Numbered from the stretch's first letter, positions 27,613 to 36,431 are shown. The stretch is 64,000 bases of DNA from Levilactobacillus lindianensis (GCF_003946095.1 NZ_RHOD01000009.1:35995-99994); one strand, 5' to 3'. The notes: generated by a model not told the origin, from the sequence alone. Numbers and translations: made by a program.

Positions 27613-28659
27613 TTATGAGTTTACGTCCGCGTCTTCCGACGTCACGCGATGTGGCTTCAACTGAACATCGAAAACATCCAGGAAGAAGGCCATCAAGGGA
27701 ACACCTACCAGTAATCCCCAAGTTCCCAGGACCTGTTCACTGACAATTAAGGTGATAAAAGTTACAAAGATTGGCAAGTTAGTCGCGTTAGCCATTAACC
27801 GGGGATGGAGGAAGTAGGATTCAAACATATGAATCAAAATGACCAGCACCAGCACCGCAATCACGCGGATTAATCCGCCCGTCACGAAGGCCACAATCGT
27901 TAAGGGAATCAATGAGATCAACACCCCAGCTACAGGAATTAGTCCTAGGAAGAAGACCATAATCCCTAGAATTAACAAGCTAGTCATGCCAAGGGCCCAC
28001 AGGCCCAAGACCATCAAAACCGTATTAATCGTGCAAATCAGTAACTGGGTTTCGATGACCGTCCCGAAGATGTGGACAAACTTCATAATCAGCTGGCCCA
28101 TGGGGACAAACAAGCCAGCAAACCGGCTCCGAGTGAAGGCGTGGACAAACGTCTGGAGCTGAACCTTGGTCAGATTGAAAATAAAACTGAAGAAGAACGC
28201 CAAAAGAATCGTTTCTACGCCAGAACTCAGTCGGGAAAGTTGCCCAATCCCACTGGTCAATAAGGTCTTGCCATTACTAATAACCGACGCATTTTGCGAG
28301 AGATTCTTAACCATCTTGGTCAGCTGGCTCTGAAGTTGGGGGTAAGTATCGATTAATTTATCAATCGTGTGCGGGAGGTTCGATGCCTCTGACACCAGCG
28401 GCGGAATAATTCGTGAAAAGGCCGCTACTAGAATCCCCAGAAACAGGATATAGGCCAATAAGGTCGCCCACAGGTGATGCAGATGTAAATGTCGTTCAAT
28501 TCCCACAATGGCGGCGTTTCCCAGGTAAATAAAAATCACCGTAAATAAGGCTAACGACAGAAACGAACGGACCTGCCAGGCAATAAAGATTAATAAGACT
28601 AAGGCGATGTAAGTCATCGTCAACGGATTTTGCCAGGTCCGTTTGAGAAATGCAATCAC
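27613..28659 (-). CDS. AI-2E/PerM-family membrane transporter
   Basis: 348 residues with about eight hydrophobic segments in the typical AI-2E-family layout: two early helices, a soluble helical insert (about 80-130, LPHTIDKLIDTYPQLQSQL), then paired helices ending with FVTFITLIVSEQVLGTWGLLVGVPLMAFF. Family members export signals or act as Na+/H+ antiporters, so substrate cannot be named. It is in a minus-strand group with the DUF1054 gene upstream and the small membrane protein downstream. Confidence 0.88.
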   Translation of the reverse strand: MIAFLKRTWQNPLTMTYIALVLLIFIAWQVRSFLSLALFTVIFIYLGNAAIVGIERHLHLHHLWATLLAYILFLGILVAAFSRIIPPLVSEASNLPHTIDKLIDTYPQLQSQLTKMVKNLSQNASVISNGKTLLTSGIGQLSRLSSGVETILLAFFFSFIFNLTKVQLQTFVHAFTRSRFAGLFVPMGQLIMKFVHIFGTVIETQLLICTINTVLMVLGLWALGMTSLLILGIMVFFLGLIPVAGVLISLIPLTIVAFVTGGLIRVIAVLVLVILIHMFESYFLHPRLMANATNLPIFVTFITLIVSEQVLGTWGLLVGVPLMAFFLDVFDVQLKPHRVTSEDADVNS

Positions 28660-28685
28660 AAGAACTCCTCCTCTAATTTATCACG

Positions 28686-29285
28686 TTAAATTCGAATCAA
28701 TTGGTCATACACCGGCAACAATGCCGTCACAATCTCTCTAATTGTGGCTGCCTGCGCCGCCGGTGTCAACGTAAAGAAGGCATCCCCGCGATGGAACTGC
28801 CGGCCAACCTGCCATTCGGCATGTCGATCGGTCTGGGTCGCCATTAGAGCCTGGTAAGCCTCACACGTTAAAGGCACCCCGGAATCCTTATCCGTATGGT
28901 CGTCACCACACTCGAAATCACTAGGCAAGGCCATGACGAGATCTTCCTTTAGGCTACTCAACAAGGCCTGACGATTCTTGGCCTCCTGTAACACAGCCAG
29001 CCAGATGAAGAAGCGGTCATCCCAAAAACCAATCTCCAAATGTGGCAACATCTTATAGCCTCGTTTGGACGTACTGAAAGCCACCCAGGTATCGGTTGGT
29101 GGGTTCTTGGTCCGTCGCAAATGCTTGGAAACGTGATCGTAGATTGGCATGGCTAACGTGGCAAAGACCGGTTGGAGATCTGCTACCGTTACCATAAATT
29201 TGGGATCAATCCGTTCCCTAATCTTGCCCAGCCGTCCAGGCAACGTTGGGTCCGCAAATACTCGGAAATCTTGGTCCTCGTACAT
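28686..29285 (-). CDS. DUF1054 (UPF0637, YktB-like) protein
   Basis: About 199 residues, soluble, with the DUF1054 pattern (FRVFADPTLPGRLGKIRERIDPKF near the start, WVAFSTSKRGYKMLPHLEIGFWDDRFFIWLA mid-protein). Function unknown; structures of relatives show an alpha/beta fold without known activity. The ATG at 29285 or the adjacent GTG at 29288 may be the start; both follow AGAAGGGGG. Divergently oriented from yueI-rarA. Confidence 0.85.
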   Translation of the reverse strand: MYEDQDFRVFADPTLPGRLGKIRERIDPKFMVTVADLQPVFATLAMPIYDHVSKHLRRTKNPPTDTWVAFSTSKRGYKMLPHLEIGFWDDRFFIWLAVLQEAKNRQALLSSLKEDLVMALPSDFECGDDHTDKDSGVPLTCEAYQALMATQTDRHAEWQVGRQFHRGDAFFTLTPAAQAATIREIVTALLPVYDQLIRI

Positions 29286-29360
29286 CACCTAATCCCCCTT
29301 CTAAACGTTCATTAAATTCCATGTTATACTAATAGAACTAACTTGAAAAGAGGGATCCTC

Positions 29361-29825
29361 ATGGCTGAGAAGAATCAAATGGAACAACATCTACAGAATT
29401 CAGTCTATGGCACACCGCTAGTTCACCCCGATGAACAACGCCATTACCTGGGGACATTTCGCGAACGTGTCTCCCTCGCCATGACGATTGCCGAGGTTAC
29501 CAACGCCCAGAATGTTCGAGCCTTCACGCGTGAAATCAATGCCCATCCGGACCTGCAGGTAATCTTTAACGGCCACATCGACCAGAGTGACCTAGCCCCT
29601 TATCTCAAGGCCACCGGTCAACACAACTTAAAATTTACGATTCGCCAAGATGACTTCTACGGCCATCAGGCCACGGATCTGGGACTCGTCGTCGCTAGTG
29701 ACCACGCGATCGACCAGAATCCCATTAGCTTAACGGCTAAATATCCCACAACTCCGGCCAAGACTCAGGCCACACCGCCAGCTAAACAACCTGGTTGGTT
29801 AGCCCGCCTCTTCGGTCACCACTAA
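29361..29825 (+). CDS. YueI-family protein (DUF1694)
   Basis: 154 residues of unknown function. The N-terminal part matches YueI (YLGTFRERVSLAMTIAEV, then HPDLQVIFNGHIDQ and FTIRQDDF); the C-terminus is a Pro/Thr/Ala-rich linker ending in a basic aromatic tail. I chose the ATG at 29361 after AGAGGGATC. It precedes rarA by 16 nt and is likely co-transcribed. Confidence 0.85.
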   Translation: MAEKNQMEQHLQNSVYGTPLVHPDEQRHYLGTFRERVSLAMTIAEVTNAQNVRAFTREINAHPDLQVIFNGHIDQSDLAPYLKATGQHNLKFTIRQDDFYGHQATDLGLVVASDHAIDQNPISLTAKYPTTPAKTQATPPAKQPGWLARLFGHH

Positions 29826-29841
29826 AGAAAGGAACTTCACT

Positions 29842-31119
29842 TTGGCACAACATCCATTAGCCTATCGTATGCGGCCTCAACGACTCGAAGACATCGTGGG
29901 CCAACAAGACTTGGTGGGACCTGGCAAGATTATCGCCCGCATGGTCGCAGCCAAGCTCCTGTCGTCCATGATTCTCTATGGCCCGCCAGGAACTGGGAAG
30001 ACCAGCATTGCCAGTGCGATCGCTGGATCCACCAAATATGCCTTCCGCAAATTGAATGCCGCGACGGACTCCAAAAAAGATCTTCAGGTGGTCGCGGCCG
30101 AAGCCAAGATGAGCGGGACGGTAATCCTGTTACTCGATGAAATTCACCGATTAGACAAAACCAAGCAAGACTTCTTATTGCCCCACCTGGAGAGCGGCCG
30201 CATCATTCTCATCGGGGCCACCACTGAAAATCCTTACATCAACATCAACCCCGCCATTCGGAGTCGAACCCAGATCTTCGAGGTTCATCCCCTCTCCTTA
30301 GCTGACATTAAGGTGGCTTTGAATCGGGCCATTACCGACAAGGAACGTGGACTCGGTGAGCTACCCCTGCAGGTTGCCACCGATGCCCTAGACTTCATTG
30401 CCGGGGCTACCAATGGGGATCTCCGCAGTGCCTTAAATGGCCTGGAGCTGGCCGCCCAATCTACCCCACCAGCCGAGGACGGTAAGATTCACGTGACCCG
30501 CGAGGTTGCGGAAACCTGCCTGCAACGAAGGGCTCTGGTGGGTGACAAGAACGGGGATGCGCATTACGATGTCATCTCTGCCTTTCAGAAGTCCATCAGA
30601 GGGAGTGACACCGATGCCGCCCTCCACTATCTGGCCCAACTGGTGGCGGCTGGTGATCTTCCGTCGATCTGTCGACGGCTGATGGTCATTGCCTACGAGG
30701 ATATCGGCCTCGCTAACTTGCCTGCCGCAGGACGTACCGTACAAGCCGTACAAGCGGCCCAACAGTTGGGCCTACCCGAGGGGCGAATTCCTCTCGCAGA
30801 CGCCGTCATCGAGCTCTGTCTGTCTCCTAAGTCCAACTCGGGGATTGCCGCTATCGACGACGCCCTGGAAGACGTCATGGGTGGCCACAACGGCGCCGTG
30901 CCTGAACACCTCAAGGACGCACATTACAGCGGCGCCAAGAAACTGGGACACGGCAATGGTTACCAGTTTCCTCACGACTTTCCCAACGACTGGGTCAAGC
31001 AACAGTACCTGCCGGACAGCCTCAAGTCAGCGCAGTATTACCACCCTAAAATGAACGGTCGTTTTGAAAGTCAGTTGGCTGAACAATATCAACGACTCCG
31101 GCAGGCAAATCGGCAGTGA
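29842..31119 (+). CDS. rarA: Replication-associated recombination protein A (RarA/MgsA, AAA+ ATPase)
   Basis: 425 residues. Walker A GPPGTGKTS (about 46-54), Walker B LLDEIHR, sensor GATTENP, and the C-terminal MgsA domain (YHPKMNGRFESQLAEQYQRLR). It acts at stalled forks. The start is TTG at 29842 after AAAGGAAC; no ATG is better placed. A probable 6S RNA gene follows directly. Confidence 0.95.
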   Translation: MAQHPLAYRMRPQRLEDIVGQQDLVGPGKIIARMVAAKLLSSMILYGPPGTGKTSIASAIAGSTKYAFRKLNAATDSKKDLQVVAAEAKMSGTVILLLDEIHRLDKTKQDFLLPHLESGRIILIGATTENPYININPAIRSRTQIFEVHPLSLADIKVALNRAITDKERGLGELPLQVATDALDFIAGATNGDLRSALNGLELAAQSTPPAEDGKIHVTREVAETCLQRRALVGDKNGDAHYDVISAFQKSIRGSDTDAALHYLAQLVAAGDLPSICRRLMVIAYEDIGLANLPAAGRTVQAVQAAQQLGLPEGRIPLADAVIELCLSPKSNSGIAAIDDALEDVMGGHNGAVPEHLKDAHYSGAKKLGHGNGYQFPHDFPNDWVKQQYLPDSLKSAQYYHPKMNGRFESQLAEQYQRLRQANRQ

Positions 31120-31136
31120 TAAATTGAACTTTACCC

Positions 31137-31142
31137 TATAAT
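31137..31142 (+). promoter_or_regulatory. -10 element of the 6S RNA candidate
   Basis: TATAAT just past the rarA stop; the -35 region is weak. Predicted start near 31149. Confidence 0.55.
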
Positions 31143-31148
31143 ATGCTA

Positions 31149-31348
31149 ATATCAAGGTGGTTCTAAGGTGTACGCGTTGTCTCACTACAAGTTGCCGAAC
31201 AAGTAATTTATATATGGGAATGTTCTATGGTGGAGAAGATGGCAGGCCTTTTCACTTGGAAGTCAGACACTCCAACAGACATTCCCCCCTGCATTGTCAT
31301 CGCGGGTCAACATGACTGGACAATTAACGGCACCACTTAGATCAACCA
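31149..31348 (+). ncRNA. ssrS: 6S RNA candidate
   Basis: About 200 nt without a credible reading frame, between rarA and a terminator. Terminal closing helix: GGTT-CTAAG-GTG (31159-31170) with the complementary CACCACTTAGATCAACC (31331-31347). An inner helix GGGAATGT pairs perfectly with ACATTCCC. A long rod with an internal bubble is the 6S fold, which traps sigma-A RNA polymerase. In lactic acid bacteria 6S is often found near rarA. Identified by structure and location, without a covariance search. Confidence 0.68.
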
Positions 31349-31361
31349 AAGCTCAGCTTTG

Positions 31362-31390
31362 AGGACCATTCCATTGAATGGTCCTTTTCT
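31362..31390 (+). terminator. Terminator after the 6S candidate
   Basis: AGGACCATTC / GAATGGTCCT followed by TTTCTTTTC. Confidence 0.88.
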
Positions 31391-31415
31391 TTTCAAATTT
31401 AAGGAGGAACTCCCC

Positions 31416-31703
31416 GTGCTTATAACTATTCTAATGATCTGCTACACCGTGTTAGCCCTCGGTATCGGTTGGGGGGCTTATAGCCACCGTAACCGACCAT
31501 TTCTGGTCTTTCATCCCGAAGAAAACGCGGCCCTCAGTACCATCTTGAAGGTTGGTGGCATTCTACTCCTGCTGGTCGGTATTCTATCAGCAATTGCCAC
31601 CGCTCTGAACAACACGATCCTTATCATCATTGCCCTCTTAGCGGGCATTATCCTCATTTTGGCCCTCCAAATTTTAATGGTTCGGTGGTTGCCCAAGGCG
31701 TAA
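31416..31703 (+). CDS. Small hydrophobic membrane protein, unknown function
   Basis: 95 residues with three predicted membrane segments (about 3-20, 45-65, 68-88) and a short cytoplasmic or external loop (YSHRNRPFLVFHPEEN). GTG start at 31416 after AAGGAGGAAC, a strong site that supports expression. It lies between the 6S terminator and the uspA gene. Not recognised. Similar short membrane proteins are common in lactobacilli. Confidence 0.65.
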   Translation: MLITILMICYTVLALGIGWGAYSHRNRPFLVFHPEENAALSTILKVGGILLLLVGILSAIATALNNTILIIIALLAGIILILALQILMVRWLPKA

Positions 31704-31799
31704 CCGGTTTCATTTTATCCAAGAATTTCTGCCATTTTGCTTTTTATTTGCTCATAAATAACGTATGATAAGAGTATAAAGTAATGAGAGGTGAACAAT

Positions 31800-32279
31800 A
31801 TGTTACAACAATATAAGCACATTTTAGTACCAGTCGACGGTTCCTACGAAGCAGAATTAGCTTTCAAGAAAGCGGTCGCTGTGGCTAAGCGTAACGATGC
31901 TGATTTACATCTCGTTCACGTTGTTGATACGCGGGCTTTCCAAAACATTTCCAGCTTCGATACCAGCATGGTTGAACAAGTCACGGAAACGGCGAAGAAG
32001 ACACTTGATAAATACGTTGCCGATGCTAAGGCTGCTGGCCTAGACAACATTGACTACGCAATTGAGTATGGTGCGCCGAAGACGATCATTGCCCGTGATG
32101 TTCCCCGGGATAACGATACCGACTTGATCATGATTGGGGCAACGGGGCTAAATGCCGTTGAACGTCTCTTGATTGGTTCAGTTACCGAATATGTTACTCG
32201 GACGGCTGTCTGCGACGTTATCGTGGTTCGGACTGATTTAGACAACAAGCCCGCCAAGAAGACTCATCCAGAAAACTAA
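31800..32279 (+). CDS. Universal stress protein (UspA family)
   Basis: 159 residues with the Rossmann-like Usp fold (HILVPVDGS at the start). The ATP-binding motif G-2x-G-9x-G-S is complete (GATG...GSVTEYVTRTA, about 125-146), so it is the nucleotide-binding subtype. I chose the ATG at 31800, after AGAGGTG. It is followed by a bidirectional terminator. Role in stress survival is inferred from family. Confidence 0.92.
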   Translation: MLQQYKHILVPVDGSYEAELAFKKAVAVAKRNDADLHLVHVVDTRAFQNISSFDTSMVEQVTETAKKTLDKYVADAKAAGLDNIDYAIEYGAPKTIIARDVPRDNDTDLIMIGATGLNAVERLLIGSVTEYVTRTAVCDVIVVRTDLDNKPAKKTHPEN

Positions 32280-32293
32280 GCCTCATTAACCAG

Positions 32294-32331
32294 TAAAAGT
32301 CGTTGCCCCCTTTGGGACAACGACTTTTTTA
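32294..32331. terminator. Bidirectional terminator between uspA and the HTH regulator
   Basis: AAAAGTCGTTG / CAACGACTTTT perfect arms with T tracts at both ends. Confidence 0.85.
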
Positions 32332-32341
32332 TATGATTAAG

Positions 32342-33202
32342 TTATTCGGCAATAATGGTGCTACCTACCTGAGGCGTTAGGCGTTCCTGCAAGGCAACGT
32401 TGTGCGTTACCAGAGCCAAGGTCCGGGCAATGGTCAAGCTTCGTTTGGAAGCCGTTGTGGCCAACAAGGCCTTCTCAGCCTCCCCCTTCATCTCGTACAG
32501 GACATCGATCAGATACAGTGACCCCTGGTGCTTAACGGCCCGCAAAGCGGCTTCCACGTTATCAATCACCAGTTGGGGCTGTTCCAACTTCAGGTACATC
32601 TGAGCAATCTGATAACGAGCCCAGATAAGTCGTTTGAAGTTGTCCTCATCGTGCCATTCGAAATCATCGAGGTAACCGACCGCCGCATTCAAATAAAAGC
32701 GGGCTTTGTCGAGTTCCTGTCGGTTGAGGTATGCCGTCGCCATACCGACGTTACCAACAATGGCATACAAATCCCACGGCATCCGGTAGGCCCGATGAAG
32801 CAACAGGTTGAAGTGAAAGATTGCTTCGTCCGGGCGATTACGAGCACCAAGTTCCACAAAGCCGCGGTAGTAGTGATACCGCTCGCGGTCAAAGGCATTT
32901 TGAACATTCGTCATATTAACCTTACCCAGCAGATCATCCGCAAGTGCATAGTCTTCGCGACGGATCGCCCCGGCAACATCATCGAATTGTTCATCCATCC
33001 CACTCCCGAGGCCGGATAAAACATCATTCAATGAGATGTTGAGCCGCCGGCAAATCTGTAAAATAATCTTGATGCTAGGTACTTTGTTCTTTTTTTCCAT
33101 CAAACTGACCGTGGCTTGGGTACAAATCCCTTCGGCCAGCTCCTGTTGTGACAAGTTCTTCTGCTTCCGATATTGTTTAACTTTACTCCCTAATAAACGC
33201 AT
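32342..33202 (-). CDS. HTH-TPR transcriptional regulator (RRNPP/Rgg-PlcR-like)
   Basis: 286 residues. The N-terminal Xre helix-turn-helix (about 6-62, KVKQYRKQKNLSQQELAEG, QATVSLMEKK) is followed by a helical repeat region with TPR-like spacing (about 70-275). This architecture matches the RRNPP regulators, many of which are switched by short secreted peptides. I found no convincing peptide gene next to it. Target genes are unknown. Transcribed from its own promoter. Confidence 0.82.
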   Translation of the reverse strand: MRLLGSKVKQYRKQKNLSQQELAEGICTQATVSLMEKKNKVPSIKIILQICRRLNISLNDVLSGLGSGMDEQFDDVAGAIRREDYALADDLLGKVNMTNVQNAFDRERYHYYRGFVELGARNRPDEAIFHFNLLLHRAYRMPWDLYAIVGNVGMATAYLNRQELDKARFYLNAAVGYLDDFEWHDEDNFKRLIWARYQIAQMYLKLEQPQLVIDNVEAALRAVKHQGSLYLIDVLYEMKGEAEKALLATTASKRSLTIARTLALVTHNVALQERLTPQVGSTIIAE

Positions 33203-33371
33203 CTCATCTCTCCCTCACGAGTCGTAACGTTAGGTACCGTCAACATGATAAAACCGAACATTACTCAAAACGTGACTAACGACCATTCCCCGACACTTAA
33301 GTTATTGCAGCCGTTAATATTCAGCCCCTGGTAATGACTGGCCAGACTCGGCCTGTTTATCGTTAATTACA

Positions 33372-33399
33372 ATAATAGGCGATTTATAGAGAATTACAA
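33372..33399 (-). promoter_or_regulatory. Promoter of the HTH-TPR regulator
   Basis: Minus strand TTGTAA (33394-33399), 16 nt, TATTAT (33372-33377), giving a leader of about 160 nt. Confidence 0.5.
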
Positions 33400-33481
33400 G
33401 CAATATGCGATATCATTAAGAAAATCTAATCTGTCTAGTCCATTCACTCATTTTTATATAAATATCGTAATAATTAATTTT

Positions 33482-33507
33482 AAAAAAGGCGGACAACTTG
33501 TCCGTCG
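33482..33507 (-). terminator. Terminator of the GDPD gene
   Basis: Minus strand GACGGACAA / TTGTCCGCC with one wobble, followed by T6. Confidence 0.7.
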
Positions 33508-33555
33508 TAGTTTCTATCGTACGTAAATAATCGATTAAGCTGCTGACCCGACAAC

Positions 33556-35160
33556 CTATGTATAGCTCAAAATAAAATTCTGTAAGATTGCCCACCGTGT
33601 GGTCGCTACCGACTGGCGCGTGACCCACCGCAAACGGGACAATTCATTGGTAATCTGGCCATCGGCCCCTAACGCCCACATCCGCGTCATAGTTGCCGTG
33701 GTATCCGGCGTCCACAGGTAAGCCGCCGCCCCTTGTTGATGAGCCGCCGCAATGAACTGCTGGCTCGCCGACAGCCGTTGAAAGGAGTAAAAGTCGGCGG
33801 GAAGTGACCGCGGGTTGACCCAGTTAAACGGGAGGATTACCCCCACCTTTAACCGGGGCTGTAACCGACGCAACTGCTGAACGACACGGTAATCCAGTGA
33901 ATGAACGACACTCCCATCACGCCGTAAACGCGTGCCATAAGTGGTTGCAAAATTCTGAATGGCCGCCGGCGAGTCGTGCGGGGTCGTTTTAATCTCCACC
34001 ATTAGCCGTTGATGATGCGCCTCGGCAACGCGCAGGTAGGCCGGCCAACTGCTAAGCCGCGCTCGCTGGCCATTTTCATGAAGGGTCAGCTGTTGCAGCT
34101 GGCTGAGGGTCAGATCGTGAGGGGTCACCTGTCGTCTTGCTAACGCCTGCAAATTCTCGTCATGTAAGACCACCCACTGATGATCGCGGGTCTCATGCAG
34201 ATCCATTTCAACGTAAGTCGGGTGGTGGGCCACCACCTGGCGTAAGGCCCCAACCGTGTTTTGCACACCCCGGCCGTGGTCCACACCGCGGTGACTAATC
34301 AGCGTGGTCGATCCCCAGGTGGGTTGTGGGTCAACCGTCTGCATCGTTACCAGCCCCATCAATATCAGGCTAACAACTGATAGCCCCAGCGCCCAGGATT
34401 GACCCTGAGCCTGGCGTCTGCTATCCGGTTGGTGAGGTTGCCCACACCAGGCCCAGACCAGCGTAGTCAGCCCTAGAATCGTCATGAGACAGAAGCCGAA
34501 CAGGACCACGAAGACGGCCATGGTCAACGCCATTCGGCCAGTCATCACGTGGAGGAGGGCCACAAACCCTTCACTTCCGACGAACCAGAGGACCACGAGG
34601 CTACCCCAAACACTCAAGGCTGCGCCAATCTGACGCGGTGAACCGCCGTGGTTACCCGTATCTCGTCGAAACCACCAACGAGAACCCCACAACCAACAGA
34701 TTCCGGCCAGCAGGAGATAGAGTCCCCCTACTACCAGCAACACCGGTCGACGATTGAGCGTGACGAAATTAATCAGGGGCGCCGGTAGAACCAGCCGGGC
34801 CCAGAAGCGGCTGCCTAAGCCCCACAAGCCAAATGGCAACGCCACCCCCACTGATACCAAGAGGCTTAGTAACCATGCCCATTTTCGCTGCCAAATTCGG
34901 TGCCAGGTTGCTATCCAAGTTATCGTTTTACCAAAGCTAGCAGCTGCCAGCCGCGTGAGTTGCCAGACTAAGGTCAATCCCAGGACAATGACGCTCACAC
35001 TTAGAGCCACCGACCAGCCCGGCCGATTGCTCAGCCAGCGCACCCCTAATAAGCAACTGATCAGTGCCCCCACCCCGCTAAAAGCTGGGGTTGCGTGAGA
35101 CTCAGTCGCCACATTCGATTCAACTGGTGTCGATACCGTCGCACAAGAAAATCCTCCCAT
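33556..35160 (-). CDS. Membrane glycerophosphodiester phosphodiesterase (GDPD), probable 5' frameshift
   Basis: 534 residues as read. Roughly the first 290 form about six to seven membrane segments; the rest is a GDPD domain (LISHRGVDHG, then YVEMDLHETRD and VVLHDENL with the catalytic His, acidic and His-Asp residues). It hydrolyses glycerophosphodiesters, possibly from lipid or teichoic acid turnover. The intact frame begins at an ATG inside the ribosome site GGGAGGA, with no site of its own. A GTG at 35144, nine nt after that site, opens another frame reading VRRYRHQLNRMWRL. It meets the main frame if one G is added to the G5 run at 35067-35071. A natural or sequencing frameshift is likely. 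Confidence 0.85.
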   Translation of the reverse strand: MGGFSCATVSTPVESNVATESHATPAFSGVGALISCLLGVRWLSNRPGWSVALSVSVIVLGLTLVWQLTRLAAASFGKTITWIATWHRIWQRKWAWLLSLLVSVGVALPFGLWGLGSRFWARLVLPAPLINFVTLNRRPVLLVVGGLYLLLAGICWLWGSRWWFRRDTGNHGGSPRQIGAALSVWGSLVVLWFVGSEGFVALLHVMTGRMALTMAVFVVLFGFCLMTILGLTTLVWAWCGQPHQPDSRRQAQGQSWALGLSVVSLILMGLVTMQTVDPQPTWGSTTLISHRGVDHGRGVQNTVGALRQVVAHHPTYVEMDLHETRDHQWVVLHDENLQALARRQVTPHDLTLSQLQQLTLHENGQRARLSSWPAYLRVAEAHHQRLMVEIKTTPHDSPAAIQNFATTYGTRLRRDGSVVHSLDYRVVQQLRRLQPRLKVGVILPFNWVNPRSLPADFYSFQRLSASQQFIAAAHQQGAAAYLWTPDTTATMTRMWALGADGQITNELSRLRWVTRQSVATTRWAILQNFILSYT

Positions 35161-35198
35161 AAAAAAATCGGCAAGTCACGTTACCGTGGCCCACCGAT
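35160..35198 (-). terminator. Terminator of ddl
   Basis: Minus strand ATCGG...CCGAT outer and CACG-GTAA-CGTG inner arms followed by T7; the middle of the stem is imperfect. Confidence 0.7.
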
Positions 35199-35206
35199 GT
35201 TTAAAA

Positions 35207-36352
35207 TTACTTTGATTTAGGCTTGTAGGTCGATGCCGCTGACGCGTTGTCCAACGGAATAAAGTCATAAGCCAATTCGTCTTGATAATCAAATTCATCA
35301 AGAGCCAACTGAATCAATCGGTCAATCAGGTCAGCATAGCTGATCCCGGAAGCCTGCCACAGCTGTGGATAAAGGCTAATGTTCGTGAACCCTGGTAAGG
35401 TGTTGACTTCACCAACATATGGCACGCCATCCTTTGAAACCAGGTAGTCGATCCGCGCCATGCCCTTTAAGCCCAGAGCCGCATACGTCCGCAGGCCCAT
35501 CGTCGTGATTTCAGTGGTCAGATCGGCTGGTAGATCGACTGGCACTTCAAAGGTCACGCCACTGGCATCCACGAACTTGTTGTTGTAATCATAAAAGACA
35601 TCGGATTCTGGGACCCGAATGGCACCCAGACGGGAAGCTTGTGGCTTCTCGTTACCCAAAATGGAAATCTCAACTTCTTCCGGACCAGCAATGGTTTCTT
35701 CAACCAATACCTTAAAGTCGTAACGGAAAGCATCGGCAATGCCTTCATTGTATTCCGTTGCATTCGTTGCCTTGTGAATCCCCACGGATGATCCTTGGTT
35801 AGCAGGCTTAATGAAGACATTAGACCCCAGCTTAGCCTTGATCGTTTCGTAGTCGTTCTCGTTACGGTTGTCCGGCGTAATCACCACATACTTGGTGTTC
35901 CGGATACCGTGCGTCGTCAACACTTGCTTCGTTAAGTCCTTATCAAAAGACGTCGCTGATGCTAAGACGCCACTCCCCACGAAAGGCTTTTTCAAAAGTC
36001 GGAAAAGCCCTTGGATCGTACCGTCTTCACCCAAGTTACCATGAATAATTGGGAAGAAAACATCAATGTCCTTTGCCTGAGATAAATTCCAAATGGGTGC
36101 CAAGGGGTTGGAAGAATCTACTTTGGTGAGTTCTTCTGCAGCGACCGTTGCCTCGTCCTCGCCATCAAATACGCGCCGTGAAGCAGCGTCGCTCAGAACA
36201 AAACCGCTACGCGTCAGCAGAAACAGGCTAACGTCATAATGGGACTTGTCCATCGCATCGTAAATGTTGTGGGCCGAACGCTTGGAAACGTCATGCTCCG
36301 AAGAATTTCCACCGAATAGTAGACCTACGTGTAACTTTGTTTTCTTCTCCAT
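35207..36352 (-). CDS. ddl: D-alanine--D-alanine/D-lactate ligase (Ddl)
   Basis: ATP-grasp ligase making the terminal dipeptide or depsipeptide of the cell-wall precursor. 381 residues from MEKKTKLHVG, with GGNSSEHDVS, HGNLGEDG and the C-terminal VGEVNTLPGFT motifs. In the omega loop the residue after DYNNK is Phe260 (codon at 35573-35575) where D-Ala-D-Ala ligases have Tyr. That Phe marks the D-Ala-D-Lac type of Leuconostoc and lactobacilli and explains intrinsic vancomycin resistance. The start may also be the GTG at 36364. Confidence 0.95.
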   Translation of the reverse strand: MEKKTKLHVGLLFGGNSSEHDVSKRSAHNIYDAMDKSHYDVSLFLLTRSGFVLSDAASRRVFDGEDEATVAAEELTKVDSSNPLAPIWNLSQAKDIDVFFPIIHGNLGEDGTIQGLFRLLKKPFVGSGVLASATSFDKDLTKQVLTTHGIRNTKYVVITPDNRNENDYETIKAKLGSNVFIKPANQGSSVGIHKATNATEYNEGIADAFRYDFKVLVEETIAGPEEVEISILGNEKPQASRLGAIRVPESDVFYDYNNKFVDASGVTFEVPVDLPADLTTEITTMGLRTYAALGLKGMARIDYLVSKDGVPYVGEVNTLPGFTNISLYPQLWQASGISYADLIDRLIQLALDEFDYQDELAYDFIPLDNASAASTYKPKSK

Positions 36353-36431
36353 CTTGTTTGTCACTCATCCTATCGTATAGATTTCGGTTAGCCTTCAGTA
36401 TACCATTTCTCAAAAAAAATGCGTATATTTT

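Larger units (their letters stand above)
33203..33555. other. Intergenic region between HTH regulator and GDPD gene
   Basis: About 350 bp. It holds the regulator promoter (33372-33399) and the GDPD terminator (33482-33507). Open frames here are short and lack ribosome sites. The stretch 33400-33480 is AT-rich. Confidence 0.6.

Noticed and set aside
33284..33373. Possible short peptide gene (about 29 codons) near the RRNPP-like regulator
   Set aside because: No ribosome site and no signal-peptide-like hydrophobic part.
33416..33628. 70-codon frame downstream of and overlapping the GDPD gene end
   Set aside because: No ribosome site, crosses the GDPD terminator, AT-driven composition.
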